39,625 bases of DNA from Gammaproteobacteria bacterium. Its GTDB lineage: Bacteria > Pseudomonadota > Gammaproteobacteria > GCA-001735895. Shown here piece by piece: positions 32,347 through 39,625 of this stretch. Position numbers and translations under genes: made by a program. The notes beneath the pieces were generated by a model. The model was not told the origin of the DNA. It was given only the letters and a program-made list of their open reading frames with translations, and ran no database searches. How positions within the stretch are numbered: position 1 is the stretch's first letter; each line of letters starts with the position of its first letter. Where the stretch lies: NCBI GenBank assembly GCA_030066085.1, contig JASJCI010000031.1, positions 1 to 39,625 on the forward strand, read 5' to 3'.

Positions 32347-32655
32347 ATGCTCGAACTCAGACCCAACTGTGAATTCTGCGACCGTGAATTGCCGCCGGCT
32401 TCCACCGCCGCGCGGATCTGCAGCTACGAATGCACGTTTTGCGCCGACTGTGTCGAACAGGTCCTGCACAACGTCTGCCCCAATTGCGGCGGCGGCTTCA
32501 CGCCGCGGCCGATTCGACCGCGCGGCGAATATCGCCCCGGTGTCGGACTGGGGCATCACCCGGCATCGACCCGGCGCGTGCACGCCAATCGTAAGCGCGC
32601 GGATATCGACGGGCTCAGCAGGCGCCTGCGCGACCTCGCCCCGGAACTTCGCTGA
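32347..32655 (+). CDS. DUF1272 cysteine-rich zinc-ribbon-like protein
   Basis: A 102-residue protein whose first half carries eight cysteines (8, 11, 25, 29, 32, 35, 44, 47) in CxxC-type pairs, such as CEFC, CTFC and CPNC. It opens with MLELRPNCEFCDRELPP, the DUF1272 signature. It probably binds two zinc ions. The second half is basic and poorly structured. The ATG at 32347 gives the canonical start. Function unknown. It lies six bases before an isochorismatase-like gene. Confidence 0.85.
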   Translation: MLELRPNCEFCDRELPPASTAARICSYECTFCADCVEQVLHNVCPNCGGGFTPRPIRPRGEYRPGVGLGHHPASTRRVHANRKRADIDGLSRRLRDLAPELR

Positions 32656-32661
32656 ACGAAG

Positions 32662-33213
32662 ATGGCGCAGCCGCTACTGATGATAATCGACGTCCAGGTC
32701 GGTCTCGACGACCCGGCACAGGGTGAACGCAACAATCCCTCGGCGGAGCGCAACATTGCCGCGCTGCTGGCCGCCTGGCGACGGCACGAACGGCCGATCG
32801 TGCACGTACAGCACGATTCGGTCGAGGCCGAGTCGAAGCTGCGCCCGGAACTGCCTGGCAATGCGATCAAGCCCGAGGCGAGGCCGCTGCCGGGTGAGAC
32901 CGTGATCCGCAAACGGACCAACAGCGCGTTCGTCGATACGGGCCTGGAGCAGCTGCTGCGTTCACGCGGTATCGAACAGCTGGTGGTCGCGGGCCTGACC
33001 ACCGATCATTGCGTGTCGGCCACGGTTCGTTCGGCCGCCGATCTCGGCTTCGACGTCACCCTCGTGCGCGACGCCTGTGCCGCCTTCGGTCGCACCGGTT
33101 TCGACGGCCGTTTTTACTCCGGCGACGAAATCCATCGCAACAACCTGGTCAGCCTCGATGGTGAATTCTGCCGGCTGCGCGGCAGCGACGAGCTGCTGGC
33201 GGAACTCTGGTAG
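32662..33213 (+). CDS. Isochorismatase-family cysteine hydrolase
   Basis: A 183-residue hydrolase with the family triad Asp10 (MIIDVQ), Lys84 (VIRKRTNSAF) and Cys117 (GLTTDHCVSATV), and the cis-peptide region VVAGLTTDHC. Members act on nicotinamide, carbamoylsarcosine, ureidoacrylate, biuret or isochorismate. A carbamoylsarcosine link to creatine breakdown is tempting, but the gene lies 32 kb from the creatinase and there is no specific support. It is closely spaced with the DUF1272 and GFA genes, so probably in one transcript. Confidence 0.85.
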   Translation: MAQPLLMIIDVQVGLDDPAQGERNNPSAERNIAALLAAWRRHERPIVHVQHDSVEAESKLRPELPGNAIKPEARPLPGETVIRKRTNSAFVDTGLEQLLRSRGIEQLVVAGLTTDHCVSATVRSAADLGFDVTLVRDACAAFGRTGFDGRFYSGDEIHRNNLVSLDGEFCRLRGSDELLAELW

Positions 33214-33219
33214 CGCGGG

Positions 33220-33690
33220 GTGAGCATACTTGCCGGTCGAACAGGAGGCTGCCAGTGCGGCGATATACGCTACCGGCTGCGGGCCGAACCGCTGATGCTC
33301 TACGCCTGTCACTGCAGCGACTGCCAGAAACAGTCGGCCAGCGCCTTCGGCCTGTCGCTGATCGTCGCGTCCGCCGACCTCGAGTTCACCCGCGGCGCCG
33401 ACCAACTGCGGTGCTGGCAAACGCACGCTGACGACGGGTCCGCCAAACCCTGCCATTTTTGCCCGCGTTGCGGCACGCGGCTTTACCACGGCAATCTCGA
33501 TGCCGACGACTCGGTCAGCGTCAAGGGCGGCACGCTGGACCAGACCGGCGACCTGGAGCCGGTGGCGCACATCTGGTTACGCAGCGCGCAACCCTGGATC
33601 GAGATCGACCGCGCTCGCTACGCCTGCTTCGATACCGAGCCCGACGACCGGGACGAACTGATGCGTCGCTGGCGGGCCCGGGGAAAATGA
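33220..33690 (+). CDS. GFA / CENP-V family zinc protein
   Basis: A 156-residue protein of the glutathione-dependent formaldehyde-activating (GFA) family, named after Paracoccus Gfa. Zinc cysteines are visible as CQC (11, 13), CHCSDC (30, 32, 35) and CPRC (81, 84). Most members are not proven to act on formaldehyde. The start is GTG at 33220, seven bases after the preceding stop. It is probably cotranscribed with its neighbours. Confidence 0.85.
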   Translation: MSILAGRTGGCQCGDIRYRLRAEPLMLYACHCSDCQKQSASAFGLSLIVASADLEFTRGADQLRCWQTHADDGSAKPCHFCPRCGTRLYHGNLDADDSVSVKGGTLDQTGDLEPVAHIWLRSAQPWIEIDRARYACFDTEPDDRDELMRRWRARGK

Positions 33691-33744
33691 GTAGAATCGC
33701 GCGGGTAACCGGCACCCCGGGCCGGAGCTCGACAATCAAACGAC

Positions 33745-34407
33745 ATGCCTGATATCCAGTTACTCGGTCTTCGCATCAGCGTCTACACGCGCATTGCCCG
33801 CCTCGCGCTGGAAGAGAAAAACGTGCCTTACACGCTCGAGGAAGTCGATATCTTCGCCGACGCGGGCCCTCCGACCGATTACCTCGTGCTGAATCCCTTC
33901 GGCACCATCCCGAGCCTGTGTTACGGCGAGTTCCACCTGTACGAGACCGCCGCGATAACGCGCTGGGTCGATGACGGTTTCAGCGGCCCGGCGTTGCAGC
34001 CGACCTCGGCGCAGGAACGCGCGCGCATGAACCAGGCCATCGGTATCCTCGACAGTTACGCCTATCGACCGATGGTGTGGGACGTCTATGTCCAGCGCCA
34101 CGTGATTCCCGCGAGTGGCGGCAGCGCCGACGAAGCGCAGATCGCCGCGGCGCTGCCACGCATCAGGTTAGTGCTGCAGGAACTCGACAGGCTGGGGGCA
34201 GGGCAGCCATTCCTGCTCGCCGGCAGCCTGTCACTGGCCGACCTGCACGCCTACCCGATGCTGCGCTACTTCGTCGAAACGCCCGAGGGGCAATCGATGC
34301 TGAACGAATTTCCCCGCCTGTCCGACTGGCTGCAGGGCATGACGGTGCGACCGAGTGTGCGGGCTACCAGCTACCACTCGCCGGGTGGCAGCGAAGACGG
34401 CTTCTGA
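33745..34407 (+). CDS. Glutathione S-transferase family protein
   Basis: A 220-residue GST. The N-terminal thioredoxin-like domain (1 to about 80) has SVYTRIARLALEEKNVPY, the cis-Pro loop NPFGTIPSL and LYETAAITRWVDD for glutathione binding. The all-helical C-terminal domain has the N-capping motif SLADLHAYPML. Typical cytosolic length. Substrate unknown. It follows the GFA gene, also from a glutathione-linked family. Confidence 0.88.
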   Translation: MPDIQLLGLRISVYTRIARLALEEKNVPYTLEEVDIFADAGPPTDYLVLNPFGTIPSLCYGEFHLYETAAITRWVDDGFSGPALQPTSAQERARMNQAIGILDSYAYRPMVWDVYVQRHVIPASGGSADEAQIAAALPRIRLVLQELDRLGAGQPFLLAGSLSLADLHAYPMLRYFVETPEGQSMLNEFPRLSDWLQGMTVRPSVRATSYHSPGGSEDGF

Positions 34408-34419
34408 TACGCCTGGCCC

Positions 34420-34917
34420 GTGCTGACCGTCACCAAAACCGATACCGAACTGCGCCTCGACTCGCGCCACTACCTGCTGCCTTGCCTGGCGCTGGTGCTG
34501 ATTCCGCTACTGCTTTACGAATTTGGCCCGGCACTGCTGCGGGGTGAACTCGATCGCAGCGACCTCGTCGGCCTGTTGCTCGGAATCGCCATGCCGATCT
34601 TCTTCGCGTTTTTTTTCATCGAGTTCGGTCACTTCCGCCTGTCGCTGGCGGACGGTTTATTCAGCTGGCGCTGGCGCAACCTGCTCGGCAGCGAGGAGGG
34701 CGAAGTCGAACTCAAGAGGGTTATCGGCGCGCGGCGCGAGACCCTGGAAACTTCGGATCGGCTGGGCTGGCAAAACCTGCACCGCTTGATCCTGCTGCTG
34801 GACGACGGGCGCGAGGTTGGCCTGACGCGCGGCTATACCACGATTCAACGCCGGCGCATGGACGAGATCATCGAACAGGTCCGGGATTACCTCGAATACG
34901 TCAACCCGGCGCGCTGA
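34420..34917 (+). CDS. Membrane protein of unknown function (PH-like C-terminus)
   Basis: A 165-residue protein from GTG 34420, 12 bases after the GST stop. Two hydrophobic segments (about 19-36 and 49-68) are followed by a soluble beta-rich part (FSWRWRNLLGSEEGEVELKR, later LILLLDDGREVGLTRG) and a final helix. The pattern of short strands ending in a helix resembles bacterial PH-like (bPH) domains attached to membrane hairpins, but this is an impression only. Probably in the same transcript as the GST. Confidence 0.65.
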   Translation: MLTVTKTDTELRLDSRHYLLPCLALVLIPLLLYEFGPALLRGELDRSDLVGLLLGIAMPIFFAFFFIEFGHFRLSLADGLFSWRWRNLLGSEEGEVELKRVIGARRETLETSDRLGWQNLHRLILLLDDGREVGLTRGYTTIQRRRMDEIIEQVRDYLEYVNPAR

Positions 34918-35107
34918 CGCTCCCGCGGCGGATCCGGCCGCGTCATTCGACCGGCAGGCCCGAACCCGGCAGTCGAGGGCAAAGCCTGCGCCGATAGCGG
35001 ATTAACGGCTTTCATCGATACCGTCAGCTTCGAATGACTGGTTTTGCCGCCACGGGCACGGTAAGTTAACCCCAACGGGACTTCCCCGAACGCAACCGGA
35101 GTTAACC

Positions 35108-35422
35108 ATGTTTATTTACAGGCTATCGATTCTGCTGGCTCTCGGATTGTTCGCCGCAGGCTGCAAAACCGTCAACTGGTACCCGATCGATGGCGCCAGC
35201 GGCGAAGAGAAAGCAGTGGCGGAAGCTCGCAAGGCCTGCCGCATCGATGCCAAGCTCGCCGGGCTCGAGCGCGCGGAAGAACAACGCGACGAGGACTTAC
35301 GCCAGGCCGCCAGCAACGCATCGAAGATGGTCGCGCGCGAGGACTACGAACAGGTGCGCCGCCAGGTGTGGCGCGAAATCGATATCTGCATGGCTCGTCG
35401 CGGGTACCGGCGTGAAGACTGA
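35108..35422 (+). CDS. Small lipoprotein of unknown function
   Basis: A 104-residue precursor with a type II signal peptide: positively charged start, hydrophobic core and lipobox LFAAGC, with Cys19 as the lipidated residue. The mature part is charged and helical, with paired cysteines possible at 43 and 93 (KACRID and DICMARRGY). The Lys at +2 suggests transport to the outer membrane. A ribosome site GGAG is upstream. I do not recognise the family. Confidence 0.78.
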   Translation: MFIYRLSILLALGLFAAGCKTVNWYPIDGASGEEKAVAEARKACRIDAKLAGLERAEEQRDEDLRQAASNASKMVAREDYEQVRRQVWREIDICMARRGYRRED

Positions 35423-35525
35423 TCGCCCGTGAGCCCTGTCCCCAGGCAGATGCACACATGGCAGACCGGGCCTGCAGGTCACCGACGCGCGGGCCCGGCA
35501 CGCGCGCACTCGTGAGTCGGCAACC

Positions 35526-35918
35526 GTGGAACAGTGGCTCTACCTGGTCGCGGCCGACACCATCCTGGTAGTGCACTTCCTGTTCGTCGCCTTTGTCGTC
35601 GGCGGACTGGTACTCGTATTCATCGGCCACTGGCGGGGATGGCGCTGGATCTACAGCCTGCGCTTTCGTGTGCTGCACCTCGTCGCCATCGGCTATGTCG
35701 TGCTGCAATCCTGGCTCGGCGCGATCTGCCCGCTTACGCTCTGGGAAATGCAGTTGCGCGGACTCGCCGGGGACATGACCTACGAAGGCAGCTTTGTCGC
35801 CTACTGGCTGCACCGCCTGCTGTTCTTCGAGGCGCCGGCGATGGTTTTCGTAGTGGCTTACTCCGCATTCGGCGCGCTGGTCGTCGCCAGCTGGTACTGG
35901 ATCCGTCCACGCCGGTAG
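35526..35918 (+). CDS. DUF2784 integral membrane protein
   Basis: A 130-residue inner-membrane protein with four hydrophobic helices. The first, AADTILVVHFLFVAFVVGG, carries the DUF2784 motif (LHxxFVxFVVxG-like), and the loop ICPLTLWEMQLR with its Cys-Pro-Leu-Thr is also characteristic. The start is GTG at 35526. Function unknown. Confidence 0.82.
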   Translation: MEQWLYLVAADTILVVHFLFVAFVVGGLVLVFIGHWRGWRWIYSLRFRVLHLVAIGYVVLQSWLGAICPLTLWEMQLRGLAGDMTYEGSFVAYWLHRLLFFEAPAMVFVVAYSAFGALVVASWYWIRPRR

Positions 35919-35977
35919 CGACCGGCGAGGTCACGCAAATCAGGGTTTGAAAAGGTTTCCACGGGGAAACAGGCGCA

Positions 35978-36802
35978 TCATCCGCCCGGGTTGACGGCCT
36001 GTACCGAGGCGAACTCGGCCTCGAGGCGGCTACCGAGCTCCGCCAGCCGGTTGCGGCTGACGGGCACGCGGTTACCGTCGCGCAGATGCAGCTCACCCTG
36101 CCGACCCTTGCGCACCAGTTTCTCGATCGCTGCGAACGCCACCCAATAGGAGCGGTGCACCAGCATTCCGGGTACCTTTTCCAGCTGCTCGACCGCGTCG
36201 CCGAGGTTATACAGGATGAGTCCACTGCCGCGCTCGGTAACAACCTGCAGGTAATGCAGCTCGGATTTAAGCATCAGCACGCGTCCGCGGCGCTCGAGCG
36301 GCAGCAGGTCGATGAATTCCGGTAACGGCGCCTCCGTGGCGGGCGGTTGGCCCGGCGCCTCCGTCTGCCCCGGGCCCTGCAGGCGATATCCCAGCTGCCA
36401 GGGCGCGTTCAGCGCCAGCCAGCACAGCGCCACCGGCGGTACCACCGCGAGCCACTCGGCCGGCAGCTCGGCGGCAAACTGGTGCAGCTGTACCGAGGGA
36501 TCGAGCCAGATATCGATCGCTAGCGCAAGCGGGGTAAACAGGGTACCGCCGACAATGCCGGACAAGCCCAGCGCGAACCAGCGGTTCATGGCAGCGAAAC
36601 CAGCGCTGCGCAGCAACAGCATGTGGGCCCCGATCAACAGCGCCATTGGCACCAGGGTTTGCAGTTGCCACTGCAAACCGACTATCCACGCCGGGTGGTC
36701 CGGATCGCTGCTGATCATCGCAAACAGCAGGCCGAGCACCACCGCGATCGAGAAAAAATAACGCGAGGGCGTCACTCCACCGATTTCGATCTGCCCATTC
36801 AT
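35978..36802 (-). CDS. Membrane-anchored LytTR-domain DNA-binding protein
   Basis: A 274-residue protein with four membrane segments (about 15-31, 45-65, 74-96 and 113-133), a proline-rich linker, and a C-terminal LytTR DNA-binding domain (about 172-268) showing LMLKSELHYLQVVTERGSG, VHRSYWVAFAAIEKL and VPVSRNRLAEL. It would bind DNA while held in the inner membrane. There is no receiver domain or histidine kinase nearby, so it is a one-component type, possibly sensing a membrane signal. It is divergent from the beta-barrel gene, a candidate target. Confidence 0.85.
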   Translation of the reverse strand: MNGQIEIGGVTPSRYFFSIAVVLGLLFAMISSDPDHPAWIVGLQWQLQTLVPMALLIGAHMLLLRSAGFAAMNRWFALGLSGIVGGTLFTPLALAIDIWLDPSVQLHQFAAELPAEWLAVVPPVALCWLALNAPWQLGYRLQGPGQTEAPGQPPATEAPLPEFIDLLPLERRGRVLMLKSELHYLQVVTERGSGLILYNLGDAVEQLEKVPGMLVHRSYWVAFAAIEKLVRKGRQGELHLRDGNRVPVSRNRLAELGSRLEAEFASVQAVNPGG

Positions 36803-36911
36803 GTCAAAAAACTGCCTGTTCGTGCATTAGCCGGTTAATCCCGCGAACTCGGGCCGGAATTATCGCGTAATCACCGGCGAAACCCAACGTGACTCAACCC
36901 AGGAGATTAGC

Positions 36912-37562
36912 ATGCAGCACAAACAACTGATCGCGGGCGTCGGCCTGCTCATCCTGACCGCCACCCCGGTCATGGCCGAGGACAACTGGTTCGTACGTCC
37001 CTATATCGGGCTGAGCGAGATGTCCGATCTCGACGCCGATTTCAGCAATATCGACAGCCTGTCGGGCAAAGCCGATATCGATCTCGACACCGGTTTTACC
37101 GGCGGCATCGGCATCGGTTACAACTACAGCGACAACTTCGGCGTCGAGGTAGGCTGGGAGTACCGCTCCAACGATTCCGAGGTGGTGCTGGCCGGCAGCT
37201 CCGAGTTCGACGACGGCAACTACGCGTCCAACATTTTTTACCTCAATGGCCACTACCGCTTCGCGCCGAACGGCGACTGGCGACCCTATGTTGGCGGCGG
37301 GCTGACCTGGGTCGAGGAAATCGACATAGACCTCGAACGCAGCGGCGAGGAATTGTCCTACTCCGGCGATGGCGACGTCGGTTACCAGCTGTTCGCGGGC
37401 GTCGACTACCGGATCAACCCGGACTGGAGCCTGCAGGGCGAACTGCGTTACGGCAGTATCACCGGCATAGATCTCGACGGCGAGTCCGGCGATCCGGGTG
37501 AAATGGAGGATCTCGATTACGAAACCACCACCCTGCAGGTCGGTCTCGTCTACCAGTTCTGA
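36912..37562 (+). CDS. Outer-membrane beta-barrel protein (OmpA/OprF-barrel-like)
   Basis: A 216-residue precursor with a Sec signal peptide (1-22, ending PVMA). The mature part consists of alternating amphipathic strands with acidic loops (FVRPYIGLSEMS, GIGIGYNYSDNFGVEVGWEYR, FYLNGHYRF, YVGGGLTWVEE, YQLFAGVDYRINPDWSLQGELRYG) and ends in aromatic YQF, the outer-membrane assembly signal. That gives about eight strands. There is no peptidoglycan-binding domain. AGGAG precedes the start. Confidence 0.88.
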   Translation: MQHKQLIAGVGLLILTATPVMAEDNWFVRPYIGLSEMSDLDADFSNIDSLSGKADIDLDTGFTGGIGIGYNYSDNFGVEVGWEYRSNDSEVVLAGSSEFDDGNYASNIFYLNGHYRFAPNGDWRPYVGGGLTWVEEIDIDLERSGEELSYSGDGDVGYQLFAGVDYRINPDWSLQGELRYGSITGIDLDGESGDPGEMEDLDYETTTLQVGLVYQF

Positions 37563-37583
37563 TCCGGCCCGGGCGCGGCGCGG

Positions 37584-38645
37584 CTACTCCATCCGATCGG
37601 GGTAGTAGCGCCGCGCGATTTCCGGGTAGCTGCGGATCCAGCGCTGCCAGTATTTTTCGCCGAACACCAGTGGTCGATCACGGCTCGCCATGTTCGCGGT
37701 ACCGGCGGCCATTTGCGCCCGCGAAGCCATCAGGCCCTCGTCTCGATGTCGCGCGCTGGCTTCGACCCTCGCCAGCAGTTCCGGCGCCACGGGCAGCGGA
37801 TCCAGCCGGGTATCGAGGTCGGGACTGTAAAAGAATGCCGACGAGAGTCGCTCGTGGCGCGTGTCGTTGATCACGCGGTGCGGCGTGGCAATGAAATAAT
37901 TCGACGTGATCAGTTGTAGCAGCTCGCCGGTATTGACGACAAAACTACCCGCTAGCGGATCGACCCGGTACCAGGTGTCGTCGTTGGCCTGCGCCTCGAG
38001 CCCCGGGGTTTCGTCCTGTAGCAGCAGGGTCAGAAAGCCCGAGTCCTTGTGGATGCCGACACCCTGGCCGCCGTCCTGCGTCGGCGGATAACGGATCAGC
38101 TTCAGGTAGGGAGACGGCTCCGCGCCGAAGCAACGTTCGATGTATTCCTCGTCGAGCCCAAGCGCAAGCGACATGATGCGCAGCAGCTCGCGCGCGAGAT
38201 CCGACAGGCGTGCAAAGTAATCCTCGACGCAGGCGCGAAAACCCGGCAGTGCCGACTCCGGTGGCCACTGGTTCGGACCGATCAGGGCCCGGTACCAGGG
38301 ATCGGGCTCGACCAGCGCTTCGCGTTCGACACCGATGTCGATCTGTTCGCGATAGTCGACGCGATTGCCGGTCAGTTCCGAGCCAAGGCGCTCCCAGCCG
38401 CGAAACTGCGGCGAAGCACGCTTGTCGATTGCCTCGCGCACCGCCAGCGGCAGGGCAAAGAATTCACGCGCCATGGCAATGTAATCCCGGCTGACGCGTG
38501 CCGGCACCGGGTGATTGACGAGGTAAAAGAAACCGACGCCATGGCAGATCTCGCCGACTTCCCGCGCCAGCCGGCGGCGCGCGGCCGGGGCGCCGTCGCT
38601 CCAGCGGGACATATCGACTATCGGCGGTGTTTGCTGCATTGACAT
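37584..38645 (-). CDS. Isopenicillin N synthase-like Fe(II)/2-oxoglutarate dioxygenase
   Basis: A 353-residue oxygenase of the IPNS-like family. The iron triad is His199, Asp201 (GIHKDSGFLTLL) and His256 (TPHRV); Arg266 and Ser268 in ERLSSAFF form the RxS motif that binds 2-oxoglutarate. The DIOX_N domain (about 8-120) opens with PIVDMSRW. Family members hydroxylate or cyclise diverse small molecules, and the substrate cannot be predicted. It lies 87 bases from the start of the next gene on the opposite-facing side, on the same strand as the dehydrogenase. Confidence 0.88.
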   Translation of the reverse strand: MSMQQTPPIVDMSRWSDGAPAARRRLAREVGEICHGVGFFYLVNHPVPARVSRDYIAMAREFFALPLAVREAIDKRASPQFRGWERLGSELTGNRVDYREQIDIGVEREALVEPDPWYRALIGPNQWPPESALPGFRACVEDYFARLSDLARELLRIMSLALGLDEEYIERCFGAEPSPYLKLIRYPPTQDGGQGVGIHKDSGFLTLLLQDETPGLEAQANDDTWYRVDPLAGSFVVNTGELLQLITSNYFIATPHRVINDTRHERLSSAFFYSPDLDTRLDPLPVAPELLARVEASARHRDEGLMASRAQMAAGTANMASRDRPLVFGEKYWQRWIRSYPEIARRYYPDRME

Positions 38646-38732
38646 CGGGGTCGGAAGCGGTCAGCCAGTCGCGCGAGCGTAGCATACCCGACCTGGCGGT
38701 GCCGCCCCGTACCTCGCGTCGCCGTCGCCGGC

Positions 38733-39593
38733 TCAGGCTGGCAGCCGCACCACCGCGTTGATGTTGCGTTCACCAAGCCCGGCCGCCACGGCGGCATCGA
38801 AACTGGCGCGCGCGGCGGCAGCCACCTGCCACCCGGCCGAGGCAGCCGACATTTCGCCAAAATACCGCAGGTCCTTGGCCACGAGATCGATAGGAAAACG
38901 GGGTTCGTCGTCCCGTGCCGCGACCAGGCTGCCAATCCCCGCCAGTGCCGGGCTCGTAACCGGCAGGCCGGCGAACAGGTCCGCAACCTCGGGGGTCGAC
39001 AGGCCGGCCTGGCGCAGCGCCTGCACGACTTCGGCGAAAGCGCTGACCTGGATCGCAAACAATGCGTTGACCGCGAGCTTCGCCGCCATCCCCGTGCCGA
39101 CGGACCCGACGTGACGAATCACTGCCGCGCTGGCCTCCAGCACCGGCCGCACGCGCTCGAGATCTGCGGCGAGGGCGCCGACCAGGTGCACGAGTTGCGC
39201 GGCCTCGGCCTGCGGTCGCGAACCGACGACCGGCGCCTCGACATAGGCCGCGCCGCGCGCCCGCAGCGCGCCTGCCAGCTGCCGGCTCCAGGCGGGTGAT
39301 ATCGAGCTGCACTCGATCGCCGTGGCATCGTCGCGCAAACCGTCGACTGCTGCCGCTTCGTGCTCCAGCCAGACCCGGCGCGACGCGTCATCGTCGGTCA
39401 GCATCGAAATCACGATATCCGCGGCCGACGCCGCCGCCGCGGGTGTCGACGCCGGCCTGGCACCGGCCTCGACCAGCGTCGACAGGCGCGCCTCGCTGCG
39501 ATTCCACACGGTAACGTCGAATCCCGCGCGCAGCAGGTTGGTGATCATGCGGGCACCCATCGCACCGGTGCCGAGAAAAGTAACCTGGGTCAT
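38733..39593 (-). CDS. NAD(P)-dependent beta-hydroxyacid dehydrogenase (3-hydroxyisobutyrate dehydrogenase-like)
   Basis: A 286-residue beta-hydroxyacid dehydrogenase. The Rossmann motif is FLGTGAMGARM (6-16), with Asn31-Arg32 after strand two, which favours NADP. The substrate motif EAPVVGSR (119-126) replaces the usual DAPVSGG, and the catalytic Lys172 is in GTGMAAKLAVN. The SGG-to-VGS change points to a substrate other than 3-hydroxyisobutyrate; imine reductases and glyoxylate reductases share this fold. Complete within the window. It may be cotranscribed with the IPNS-like gene. Confidence 0.85.
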   Translation of the reverse strand: MTQVTFLGTGAMGARMITNLLRAGFDVTVWNRSEARLSTLVEAGARPASTPAAAASAADIVISMLTDDDASRRVWLEHEAAAVDGLRDDATAIECSSISPAWSRQLAGALRARGAAYVEAPVVGSRPQAEAAQLVHLVGALAADLERVRPVLEASAAVIRHVGSVGTGMAAKLAVNALFAIQVSAFAEVVQALRQAGLSTPEVADLFAGLPVTSPALAGIGSLVAARDDEPRFPIDLVAKDLRYFGEMSAASAGWQVAAAARASFDAAVAAGLGERNINAVVRLPA

Positions 39594-39625
39594 GTCGAGC
39601 TCATCAATTTAGCGTATCGCTATGT

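Overview
The window is a GC-rich (by eye well over 60 percent), gene-dense chromosomal stretch. The iron locus has Fur boxes of the GCAAATGAGAAT type, heme-type bacterioferritin and Bfd. With a DMSP lyase and several methylated-osmolyte enzymes, this suggests a marine, aerobic, heterotrophic gammaproteobacterium. The lineage is inferred; there is no rRNA or tRNA gene in the window to settle it. I see no phage, insertion sequence, CRISPR array or integrase.

Layout. Positions 1-7.9 kb: a creatinase cut by the window edge, a GNAT acetyltransferase, a MetC-type PLP lyase, a DddP-type DMSP lyase with every expected active-site residue, two small proteins, and a non-pyrrolysine MttB-family methyltransferase divergent from a GATase1-type AraC regulator. 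Positions 8-15.9 kb: a secreted Sel1 protein, a gabD-gabT operon behind a promoter with a perfect operator-like palindrome, a dimethylglycine/sarcosine dehydrogenase-like flavoprotein with a GcvT domain, and a thiamine-diphosphate decarboxylase resembling AruI. Positions 15.9-21.8 kb: an intergenic stretch with a REP/BIME element and a duplicated gloA 3' end, glyoxalase I, a Rieske oxygenase divergent from an Lrp regulator, a GlnT-like glutamine synthetase homologue, a second BIME, a MetX-fold hydrolase and mtgA. Positions 21.8-25.1 kb: a DMT exporter and an iron locus (Fe3+ binding protein, bfr, bfd) with two Fur boxes and one clear terminator. Positions 25.1-29.2 kb: a small unknown gene, then an Lrp regulator divergent from a phyH / leaderless binding protein / flavin oxidase series. 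Positions 29.2-39.6 kb: mostly small housekeeping or unknown genes (cpYpsA, SaoD/DsrE-like, HAD, TauE, DUF1272, isochorismatase-like, GFA, GST, lipoprotein, DUF2784, LytTR, beta-barrel, IPNS-like dioxygenase, beta-hydroxyacid dehydrogenase).

How the genes may work together (inference): the first 29 kb is rich in catabolism of small methylated or guanidino nitrogen and sulfur compounds. Creatinase would release sarcosine, and the DMGDH/SARDH-like enzyme could oxidise it, passing one-carbon units to tetrahydrofolate. DddP cleaves DMSP. The MttB-like and Rieske proteins are candidates for betaine demethylation. The AruI-like decarboxylase, GlnT-like ligase, PuuB-like oxidase and GabT/GabD resemble parts of arginine/polyamine-to-succinate routes. 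Several small regulators (AraC, two Lrp) sit beside these units. The least explained arrangement is Lrp / PhyH / cytoplasmic SBP-fold protein / DAO oxidase at 25.5-29.2 kb.
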